A DNA stretch of 46,486 nt from Bacteroidales bacterium UBA6428 (GTDB lineage Bacteria > Bacteroidota > Bacteroidia > Bacteroidales > UBA932), in contig DJOW01000076.1 of assembly GCA_002437305.1 (NCBI GenBank), forward strand, positions 1 through 46,486. Direction: 5' to 3'. This document shows positions 14,970 through 22,708 of the stretch, piece after piece. Position 1 is the first letter of the stretch, and the number at the start of each line of letters is the position of its first letter. A program made the position numbers and the translations under genes. The notes beneath the pieces are model-generated. The model was not told the origin of the DNA, searched no databases, and saw only the letters and a program-made list of their open reading frames with translations.

Positions 14970-17900
14970 TTAAAATGTGAATTCAACTCCGAACATCACC
15001 GAACGCGTGTTAGGATAGGCGAAACTGTCTGTTCCCATGTTCCAGATGTTGGTGTTGACAAAATCCGGATCCAGACCCTTATATTTTGTGAAGGTTAGAA
15101 GGTTGTTGCCGCTCGCATAGACGCGCAGGTTGTCCACTTTTGCTTTTTTCATCCAGTTTCCACGGAAGGTGTAGCCTACGGAGATGTTCTTCATCCTGAA
15201 GAAAGATCCGTTCTCCAGATAGCGGTCGGATCCCTGGGTGTTTCTCCAGTCACCGTAGATGATTCGAGGAGTGTCAGAGTTCGGGTTGACCTGATAAGGC
15301 TCCTCACCTTTCTTGAACCTCAGGTAGTTGGAGTTGTCGGCGAAGTAGCGTCCCTGCCATTGGGCGATGTTGTAGACCTTGTTGCCGAACTGTCCGTACC
15401 ACATCATGCTGAAGTCGAATCCGCGCCATGCGGCATTGAGGATCAGGGACACCTGCGCCTTTGCCCAAGGGCTTCCGACGTACTGACGGTCATCCGCTGT
15501 GATCTGGCCGTCGCTGTTGGTGTCGATGTACCTTACGTCACCGAGCTGAGGGCGTTTTCCGTTGATTGTGATAGGTGTGGTCCTGCCGTCCTTTGTGGAG
15601 ACATAGCTGTCAATCTCGGCCTGGGATCTGAAAAGACCATCGGTCTTGAGGAGGAAGAACTCTCCGAGCTCTCTGCCGGCCTCGCTTCTTGCTTCACCGG
15701 AATCAACGAAGTCCTTGCCGTAACCGAGCTCAAGAAGCTTGTTGTTGATGGTGGTCACGTTCAAAACAGCGCTGTAGGAGAAGTCCGAGATGTTGTCCTT
15801 CCATCCGAGCGTGAACTCGAAACCGCTGTTCCTCAGGCTTGCGGAGTTCACTCTCGGGTCGCCTCCGTCGTTACCGGTGGAGATTGCGATAGGCATGGTG
15901 AACAATACATCGGAAGTCTTTGAGTTGTAATATTCAGAGGTGAATGAAAGCCTGTTTCCGAGGAAGGCGGCGTCAAGTCCGAAGTTGACAGTCTCCTTTG
16001 TCTCCCATCTAAGGTCTTCGTTGGCGAGTTTCACCTGCGTGGCGCCGGTCTTTATCGTCCCGCCTATCACGGTCACGATGCTCTGGTTGATTGTGGCGAG
16101 GTAGTCCCAGTCTCCGATGGTGGAATTACCGAGCTTTCCCCAGTTTCCACGGATCTTAAGGTCATCGATCCAAGGAACATTGAAGAAGTTTTCCTTGGAG
16201 ATTCTCCATGCTCCTGAGATTGACGGGAAGTTGCCCCAGCGGTTGTCCTTTGAAAGCCTTGAGGTTCCGTCCCTACGGATCGTTCCTGTCAGATAGTACT
16301 TCTCACCGAAGATGTAGTTCACGCGCCCGAGGTAAGAGATCATGGCGTTCTCGCTGAACGTGTTGGAGTTCTGCTGGTTCGAGGCTCCTGAGCTAAGGAA
16401 GGTGAGGTACTCGCCGTTGACCAGAGGGAAGTTCAGACGCGAGCCCCAAAGCCCTTCCCACTCGTGGTGCTGGTAGGTGAGACCGGCCACGGCATCAACG
16501 TGGTGGCGCCCGAAGTCCTTGTTGAAGTTCAAGGTATGTTCAATCAATTTGTTGTAGGTGTTGTCCCTTGCCTTCTGGCTTTCAGGATCGCGGTGCTCCT
16601 GGTTCTGGGTCCAGTTGCCTTCTCCGCGGAACCATGAGTTCTCGTAGAAATACAGGTCGATACCGGCGTTCAACTTGTAGGACAGGAAGTCAAAAGGCTT
16701 CACCTCCATCCAGACTGAGCCGTTCAGGCGGTTCTCACGTATGCGTCTTTTCTCCAGATTCTCACGGGCGATAGGGTTGACTCCGAATGTGTTGTACTTG
16801 GCATAGTCACCGTAGCCGTAGCCTCCAGGATTATTCTCGTCATAGACAGGGATGGTCGGCATCATCCTGAGGAAGTCATTGTATGTGTTGGTCTGGTTAG
16901 GGTCTGTCTCGGTGAGCGAGTAGGCGAAGTTCTCTCCGAATGAGAACCACCCTTTCTTGCCTGAGGTGTTGACGCGGAAAGTGTAGCGGTCGAAGGTGTT
17001 GCCGTAGGAGACACCGTCGTTGCGGTAATAACCACCTGACACATAGTAATTGCCGGCTTTCCCACCACCGGAGAGGGCCACATTGTAGTCCTGCACGAGG
17101 GCGGTCTTGAGGACTTCCTTCTGCCAGTCCGTGTCGTAGTTGGAGTGCTGCTGACGTGCCGTCACACCATTGACTCCGTCCTTGATGGCCTCATCGTAGG
17201 CGATGTCGTTGTACTTGATGTACTCCTTCGCGTTCATAAGGTCGTACTTCGGGCTCCACTCGACGGTCTCCTTAACGGACGCGGTCACCTTCATCGGACC
17301 CTGCGCGCCTTTCTTTGTTGTGACGATGATGACTCCGTTGGCCGCTCGAGAACCATAGATGGCCGCCGCAGAAGCGTCCTTGAGGATCTGGATCGACTCA
17401 ACATCGGCAGGGTTGAAGGCCACTCCTGGGTCGGCGATCATTCCGTCTATGACCCAAAGAGGAGAGACACTGCTCAGCGACCCGATACCTCTGATCACAA
17501 CCGAGGCGTCCTCTCCGGCTCTTCCGGAACTGCGTACCGTCACGCCTGTCGCGAGGCCTTGAAGCTGGCTTACGATTGTTCCGGCGGGACTCTTTCGCAT
17601 CTCTTTTGTGTCAACGACCGAAACGGCTCCTGTGAGATCGGATTTCTTCACGGTCTGATAACCGATGACAACCACTTCCTCAAGAGCTTTTTTGTCATCA
17701 TTCATCACTATCTTTAAAGGAGTCCCTTCGAACACTGCCTCTTGCGGAAGCATGCCGATGAAAGAAAAAACGAGGGTGCAACCTTTACGTCCAGTCAGAG
17801 CGAAATTTCCGTCCGCATCCGTGTTGGTCCCATTGGTTGTTCCCTTGACCATGACGTTCACTCCAGCCAGAGGAACGTCATTCGCGTCTGTCACTTTTCC

Positions 17901-17978
17901 TCTGACGGAGACGTCTTGCGCCCACAGGGAAATAGCTGACAAAAAGAGAATAGTTAGGATAAGAAATCTTTTTGACAT
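14970..17978 (-). CDS. SusC/RagA-family TonB-dependent outer membrane transporter
   Basis: 1002 residues. Signal peptide about 1-20 (ending SLWAQ), then a carboxypeptidase-D-like regulatory domain (about 22-100; VRGKVTDANDVPLAGVNVMV), a TonB box/linker EEVVVIGYQTVKKSDLTGAV (about 99-118), a plug with VIRGIGSLSSVSPLWVIDG and IQILKDASAAAIYGSRAANG, and a long C-terminal beta-barrel ending in aromatic MFGVEFTF, the signal for outer-membrane assembly. Length and order are typical. With SusD it imports oligosaccharides using energy from TonB-ExbBD. A promoter-like TACCTTTG and a perfect dyad lie upstream. Transcription is expected to be switched on by the hybrid regulator encoded just upstream. Confidence 0.97.
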   Translation of the reverse strand: MSKRFLILTILFLSAISLWAQDVSVRGKVTDANDVPLAGVNVMVKGTTNGTNTDADGNFALTGRKGCTLVFSFIGMLPQEAVFEGTPLKIVMNDDKKALEEVVVIGYQTVKKSDLTGAVSVVDTKEMRKSPAGTIVSQLQGLATGVTVRSSGRAGEDASVVIRGIGSLSSVSPLWVIDGMIADPGVAFNPADVESIQILKDASAAAIYGSRAANGVIIVTTKKGAQGPMKVTASVKETVEWSPKYDLMNAKEYIKYNDIAYDEAIKDGVNGVTARQQHSNYDTDWQKEVLKTALVQDYNVALSGGGKAGNYYVSGGYYRNDGVSYGNTFDRYTFRVNTSGKKGWFSFGENFAYSLTETDPNQTNTYNDFLRMMPTIPVYDENNPGGYGYGDYAKYNTFGVNPIARENLEKRRIRENRLNGSVWMEVKPFDFLSYKLNAGIDLYFYENSWFRGEGNWTQNQEHRDPESQKARDNTYNKLIEHTLNFNKDFGRHHVDAVAGLTYQHHEWEGLWGSRLNFPLVNGEYLTFLSSGASNQQNSNTFSENAMISYLGRVNYIFGEKYYLTGTIRRDGTSRLSKDNRWGNFPSISGAWRISKENFFNVPWIDDLKIRGNWGKLGNSTIGDWDYLATINQSIVTVIGGTIKTGATQVKLANEDLRWETKETVNFGLDAAFLGNRLSFTSEYYNSKTSDVLFTMPIAISTGNDGGDPRVNSASLRNSGFEFTLGWKDNISDFSYSAVLNVTTINNKLLELGYGKDFVDSGEARSEAGRELGEFFLLKTDGLFRSQAEIDSYVSTKDGRTTPITINGKRPQLGDVRYIDTNSDGQITADDRQYVGSPWAKAQVSLILNAAWRGFDFSMMWYGQFGNKVYNIAQWQGRYFADNSNYLRFKKGEEPYQVNPNSDTPRIIYGDWRNTQGSDRYLENGSFFRMKNISVGYTFRGNWMKKAKVDNLRVYASGNNLLTFTKYKGLDPDFVNTNIWNMGTDSFAYPNTRSVMFGVEFTF

Positions 17979-18011
17979 AATTAATGTTGTTAATTGTGGT
18001 TCTTAGTAAAG

Positions 18012-18050
18012 CAAAGGTAGTTTCCGCCCCTGCCATTGTTGTAGAACAAT
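18012..18050 (-). promoter_or_regulatory. susC promoter -7 element and candidate regulator-binding dyad
   Basis: On the minus strand TACCTTTG (18019 to 18012) fits the Bacteroidota -7 consensus. No good -33 TTTG precedes it, as expected for an activated promoter. A perfect palindrome, ATTGTT-GTAG-AACAAT, occupies 18035-18050, its near edge 15 bases upstream of the -7 element, where an AraC-type regulator domain could bind and replace the -33 contact. The gap between the regulator gene and susC is 118 bases. Confidence 0.55.
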
Positions 18051-18096
18051 CACGTCAATGCTGCAACAAATCTGTCAAAAAACCTTTTAAGGATGC

Positions 18097-21000
18097 CTAT
18101 AGTGTGTCTATGTAGTCTTTAGGGAGCACTCCGAACTGTTTCTGGAAACATTTCGAGAAATACGACGGGGTGTTGAATCCGGTCAGATAGCAGACCTCGC
18201 TTACCCGGCATTCTCCCTCTCGCAGCAGGAGCGCGGCTTTCTTGAGTCTCTCGACACGGATGTAGTCAACAGGGGTCATGTCAAGGATTCCTTTCACTTT
18301 ACGGTTGAGGCTTGAGCGGCTCATCCCAAGTCCGGCCGCAAGGTCATCGATGTTGAAATCCGGATTCTGTATGTTCTGCGTGACAAGGTTCCTCATCGAG
18401 CGAAGGAACAACTCGTCCGAACGGGTCATGGCGACACTGTCGGACTGGACCTGAGGCTGACGAGCGAACGCCGCCCGCAGCTTTTTCCTTCCGGAGACGA
18501 GGTTGCCGGCGCAGGCTTTCAGGTAGTCCATCGAGAACGGTTTCTCAATGTAGGCGTCCGCACCGATGTTCATACCCTGCACTTTCGAGTCCGAATCTGT
18601 CCTGGCGGTGAGGAGTATGACTGGAATATGACTGAACTCCACATCGGACTTCACCTTCCTGCACAATTCCATTCCGTTCATCCCTGGCATCATCACGTCT
18701 GAGATGATCAGGCTTATGTTGTTGTTTTTCAGCACAGTCAAAGCTTCATTGCCGTCACTGGCGGTAAACACATTGCAAGTGGATGAAAACTGTCTGGCAA
18801 GAAAGTTCATCATGTCCTGGCTGTCCTCGACCAGCAGGACGGAGTACCGCTCGTCCGAGTTGGCTGGTGCTTGAGTCTCTGGCCCGGCTCCATCGGTGGC
18901 TTCCAGCTTGTCGGCGACTTCGGACCTGACATGTTCATTGGACAGCGGCAGACGCAGGATGAAACTGTTGTCGTCAGCGGAATCATCCACGTCCAAGGCA
19001 CCGCCTTGGAGAATGGCGAGCGATCTCGCGAGGGCAAGGCCAAGGCCTGTGCCTTTTGTCGCATTAGAGTCGTTTGGCCTGCACTGGACGAACGGGCGGA
19101 AAATCTCTTCCCTCATCTCTTCCGGAATCCTCGGCCCGTCGTTGGACACCGTGAACACCAGATTGCCGGAGTCGCTGAACAGTTTGACATGTATGTAGGT
19201 GCATGAAAACTTCACGGCGTTGTTCAGCAGGTTCGTGATGATTTTCGTGAATCCGTCCTTGTCGACATAAGCGGTGAGTGAGTCCGGGATGTCGGTGGTA
19301 AGGCTCACGTTCTTCCGCTCCGCCATGACCCTGAACCCACAGACGACGGATTTGAGGATGACAGCCGCATCAGTCTTGACAATGTCGAGCCTATAGCCTT
19401 TCGATTCGGCCTTCCTGAAGTCAAGCAGTTGATTGACAAGCTCAAGCAACCTTTTTGTGTTGCTCCCCACGACATTCATGTCCTCTGTGAGATTGTCTGG
19501 AATATTCTTTGACGAAAAGATGTCGTCGATGGTGCAGTTGATCAAGGTCAGAGGCGTTCTGATCTCGTGGGCTATGTCGGTGAAGAAGTTTATCTTCGCA
19601 TCGTACAGTTCTTTTTCCTTCTTGCGCCCGAACCGTTCCATCTCGTCCATCTGCCTGCGCTTTGCCCGACGGTACAGCACGAAAAAAGCCGATGCGGCCA
19701 AAACGATGACCATAACCACATACATTATCTTGGCGAGTACAGTGAGATAGAAAGGGGGCTTGATCACTACTTCAAGCGATCTGGCCTCAGGGTTGGCCAC
19801 ACCGTCCCCGTTGCTTCCGCGAATCTTGATCCTGTAATGTCCGTGCGGCAGATTGGAGCATGTGATCATTGAGCTCTTATCGACCTCCGACCATTTTTCG
19901 TCCAGCCCTTCGACCTTGTATTCGATCTTGTTCATCTCCGGGGTCAGGTAGCTCAGCGCCGAAAGACGCAGGGAGAACGTGTTCTGGTTGTGCTTCAGGA
20001 CAATACGGTCTGTGAAGGTGATGTTGTTCTTCAATGGTGATCCTTCGGAGCAAGGTTTCATCAGGTCGCCGAACAGATAGAAATCAGTGAATGTGACAGG
20101 CGGAACATATTCATTCTTCTTGAATGACGAAGGGTCGAAAGCGATGAATCCGTTGATGCTTCCGATGTAGATCTTCCCGCTTTTGGAGCGGAAGCCTGAC
20201 TGGAAGTTGAACTGGTCGCTCAGAAGCCCGTTGGCGGTGGTGTAAAGCTGCTTTTCTCCGGTCTCGGGGCGGAAACGGATGAGTCCGTTCTCCGAAGTGA
20301 TCCAAAGGTTCTTGTCCTTGTCTTCTATGACCTTGTAGTACACGCTGCCGGGGAAGCCGTCATCGGACGAGAATCTTGTGAAGGTCCCATCTTCCGGATG
20401 AAACCGGCAGAATCCTCCTCCGAGGGTGGTAATCCAAAGTCTGTGGCTGCTGTCTTCGAATATGCTCGTGATGTTGTCGGAACCGACACACCTTGTGTCT
20501 CCCGGATTTTCTGAAGTCTTGTAGCGGGTCCAGCGTCCTTGGCTGACCTCAAACCGGTAGAGTCCATCGGCATAGGTGGCGAACCACAAGTCTCCATCGC
20601 TTGTCTCAAGCACTTGATAGACAAAAGTTCCGTCCAATTCCGGAATCGCCCTGAAGGTGTCCGTCCTGTCATCGTACACCACAGCTCCCACGGTCATCGC
20701 GATGATCAGGTCTCCGGAGGAGGTCCTCAAGATCGAGAACGCGTTGTTTTCCGGGAACCCCTTTTGACCTTTCGCATAATGCACAACCTTTCCTGTCTTC
20801 AGATTGATCCTGCTGAGGCCTTCGGAGAATGTCCCGACCCAAAGCCAGTCCCCGTCCGCGAACAGGCCATGCACGTTCTTGTGTCTTGCCGGACCCTGCC
20901 AAGGCTTGACCTGACCGCTTTCAGGATTCATACTGAACAGACCCTTGTCCTCGGTTCCTATCCAGATTGTCCCGTTCTTGTCCTGACAGAATTCCCTCAC

Positions 21001-22083
21001 CCTGCGTCCAAGGAAGGACATATCCCCGTGCGGGTAGTACTTCTCGAACAGGGTGTACGGATACGGCAGATAGTTTAGTCCTCCAAAGTAGGATCCTATC
21101 CACATGCCTTGCTCGCGATCCTTGAACAATGAATATATAGCATTGTCAGCCAATGAATATTTCTCGTCTTGATCAGGCGCTGTGATGTGCCGCTTGACGC
21201 TTCCGTCCCTTGTGTCGATGATGTGGAGACCGGATTCTCCGCCAACCCACAGCTCCTCATTGTCCCGGATGGCCATGGCGCGGACATAATCATTGAGAAT
21301 CAGCCTGGTCTTTCTGTTCGTAAGATTGATCTCCAGAAGTCTTGACGTGGTTCCGACGTAAACCCTGTTGTGACCGCCACCGGTGATGGTGTTGACAGTC
21401 TCTCCTGAGAAAACCTCCTTCCCGTCCACGTCCTTGAACACTGATGGCCTTCCGGAAAAATCAGTGTCCACAAAGTATAGATTGTCCAGATAATGACCGA
21501 ACCAAAGCCGGTCTCCCACTCTGGCGAATGATGAGATGCTGAGCGGGGAATGGAACATGAGTCTCAGCGTCTTGTCTTTCATCGAATAGACGAAGAATCC
21601 TTGTTTTTCAACTGAGATCCAGACCTCGCCTCTGTCACGGTTCCATTCCAGGCCGGACACCCGGCATGTGATTCTGACCCCTTCCTCGGTGACACTCGAC
21701 AGGTCGGAGATCCGGTCTGTCACAGGATCATATTTGTAAACCCCTCTGTCTGTTCCTATCCAGATGTTTCCGTCCCCGTCCTCTGCAAGATTGGTGATGA
21801 TGTTGCAGCGCAACTCGGAGTTGTCCTTGCTGTAGATGCGGAAGGAACGGCCATCGTACCGGTTGAGCCCATCCTTGGTCCCGAACCACATGTACCCGGT
21901 TCTGTCCTGAAGAATTTTCAGGACTGTGTTTTGCGAAAGCCCGTCCGAGACGTTGACTGTCCTGAAGCAGTAGCTCCGTGCGTCCGGACGGACTTCATCC
22001 GCGCCGGCATACGCCACAAATGAGGCGTTGCAGATCATCGCCAGAGACAGAAGCAGAAACCAAAGAGGGTTATTTTTGCACAT
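18097..22083 (-). CDS. Hybrid two-component system sensor/regulator of the polysaccharide locus
   Basis: 1328 residues. Signal peptide about 1-26. The periplasmic part (to about 770) consists of regulator-propeller repeats (many MWFGTKDGLNRYD-, IWIGTDRGVYKYD- and LWITTLGGGFCRF-type strands) forming two seven-bladed propellers, then a Y_Y_Y domain (IEYKVEGLDEKWSEV). A membrane helix (about 775-797) leads to a histidine kinase with phospho-acceptor His839 (IAHEIRTPLTL) and ATPase motifs (NLLNNAVKF, GTGLGLALARSL). A receiver domain follows with phospho-acceptor Asp1129 (IISDVMMPGMNG), and last an AraC-type DNA-binding domain (about 1230-1328). All catalytic residues are present. In this class the oligosaccharide binds between propeller and Y_Y_Y domain and switches on the susC operon. 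The gene lies upstream of and parallel to susC. Confidence 0.97.
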   Translation of the reverse strand: MCKNNPLWFLLLSLAMICNASFVAYAGADEVRPDARSYCFRTVNVSDGLSQNTVLKILQDRTGYMWFGTKDGLNRYDGRSFRIYSKDNSELRCNIITNLAEDGDGNIWIGTDRGVYKYDPVTDRISDLSSVTEEGVRITCRVSGLEWNRDRGEVWISVEKQGFFVYSMKDKTLRLMFHSPLSISSFARVGDRLWFGHYLDNLYFVDTDFSGRPSVFKDVDGKEVFSGETVNTITGGGHNRVYVGTTSRLLEINLTNRKTRLILNDYVRAMAIRDNEELWVGGESGLHIIDTRDGSVKRHITAPDQDEKYSLADNAIYSLFKDREQGMWIGSYFGGLNYLPYPYTLFEKYYPHGDMSFLGRRVREFCQDKNGTIWIGTEDKGLFSMNPESGQVKPWQGPARHKNVHGLFADGDWLWVGTFSEGLSRINLKTGKVVHYAKGQKGFPENNAFSILRTSSGDLIIAMTVGAVVYDDRTDTFRAIPELDGTFVYQVLETSDGDLWFATYADGLYRFEVSQGRWTRYKTSENPGDTRCVGSDNITSIFEDSSHRLWITTLGGGFCRFHPEDGTFTRFSSDDGFPGSVYYKVIEDKDKNLWITSENGLIRFRPETGEKQLYTTANGLLSDQFNFQSGFRSKSGKIYIGSINGFIAFDPSSFKKNEYVPPVTFTDFYLFGDLMKPCSEGSPLKNNITFTDRIVLKHNQNTFSLRLSALSYLTPEMNKIEYKVEGLDEKWSEVDKSSMITCSNLPHGHYRIKIRGSNGDGVANPEARSLEVVIKPPFYLTVLAKIMYVVMVIVLAASAFFVLYRRAKRRQMDEMERFGRKKEKELYDAKINFFTDIAHEIRTPLTLINCTIDDIFSSKNIPDNLTEDMNVVGSNTKRLLELVNQLLDFRKAESKGYRLDIVKTDAAVILKSVVCGFRVMAERKNVSLTTDIPDSLTAYVDKDGFTKIITNLLNNAVKFSCTYIHVKLFSDSGNLVFTVSNDGPRIPEEMREEIFRPFVQCRPNDSNATKGTGLGLALARSLAILQGGALDVDDSADDNSFILRLPLSNEHVRSEVADKLEATDGAGPETQAPANSDERYSVLLVEDSQDMMNFLARQFSSTCNVFTASDGNEALTVLKNNNISLIISDVMMPGMNGMELCRKVKSDVEFSHIPVILLTARTDSDSKVQGMNIGADAYIEKPFSMDYLKACAGNLVSGRKKLRAAFARQPQVQSDSVAMTRSDELFLRSMRNLVTQNIQNPDFNIDDLAAGLGMSRSSLNRKVKGILDMTPVDYIRVERLKKAALLLREGECRVSEVCYLTGFNTPSYFSKCFQKQFGVLPKDYIDTL

Positions 22084-22494
22084 TTGAAAATATAAAACGT
22101 TTAATAGGGTGTAAAGATAAGACTTATTGAGCGGAAATCCTATCCTGTCTCCCAGGTTTCTTTTGCGCGTGGAGGATAAGTTATTGATTGTTAATAGAAT
22201 GAATATATCTGCTCCTATCTTTTGGGGATGGGAGCATGTTTACCTAATTGTTTGACAATAAAGCGTTTACGCTCCACTGCTCTAATGTCGGCGCAACCTT
22301 TCAGGCGTGTTGCTGATGAACTTGTGGGCAGGGTGCGCCGATGTGCGATCGACACTGTCTTTGATGAGGCGTACTGACGGTGCCGGGTGCGCTGACGTGT
22401 GCCGCCGATGCTCCGGTGTGGTTTTTTCCGGAACTCAATGTCGGGGGGATTGTACGGAAGTGTTCCTATGCCTCAGGAATTTCCGGAAATGAAA
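22084..22494. other. Non-coding stretch between the regulator and permease genes
   Basis: This 411-base stretch between two divergent genes holds no reading frame I can support. It contains a hairpin with stems 22211-22219 and 22227-22235 (GCTCCTATC and GATGGGAGC, one wobble pair), upstream of the hybrid regulator gene, and a G-rich block at about 22300-22450. On the minus strand TATCTTTA (22124-22117) is a near match to a -7 element for the regulator gene. Confidence 0.5.
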
Positions 22495-22539
22495 AAGTGT
22501 AAAGTTTCTTTACAGCCGGTGTTAAATTTTTTTACACTT
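22495..22539 (+). promoter_or_regulatory. Conserved 45-bp tandem-dyad element upstream of permease gene (copy 2)
   Basis: Matches the element at 390-434 at 43 of 45 positions when both are read in the direction of their genes. It contains the perfect dyad TGTAAAG-TTT-CTTTACA at 22499-22515 and a second dyad in the T-rich half ending TTTACACTT. It lies 169 bases before the permease start, against 165 in the other copy. Such close conservation outside coding sequence points to a functional site, probably for a dimeric activator. Confidence 0.72.
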
Positions 22540-22590
22540 TTTGGGGACAGTGTCTCCGTTAAGATGTTCATAAATAATAACTTGTGACTT

Positions 22591-22605
22591 TGGTCCGAAA
22601 TTGGC
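22591..22605 (+). promoter_or_regulatory. Sigma-54-like promoter of the orphan permease gene
   Basis: TGGTCCGAAATTGGC has the invariant GG (22592-22593) and GC (22604-22605) separated by ten bases, the minimum sigma-54 signature. It lies 51 bases after the conserved dyads. The dyads are then centred at roughly -105 and -80 from the expected start, a usual range for enhancer sites. The intermediate bases match the consensus only partly. Confidence 0.45.
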
Positions 22606-22708
22606 TTGGCGAAATTGTCGGTTTTGGTGGAACTGTGGCGATCAGTTACCGCGGATTCACCGTAAAATGAGGTTGACTGTTATTTGACGACTGATTAAAG
22701 GAGTTTAT

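Noticed and set aside
22307..22587. Small cysteine-rich frames in the gap upstream of the orphan permease
   Set aside because: They overlap each other and the conserved dyad element and have no ribosome site; the sequence is better explained as regulatory.
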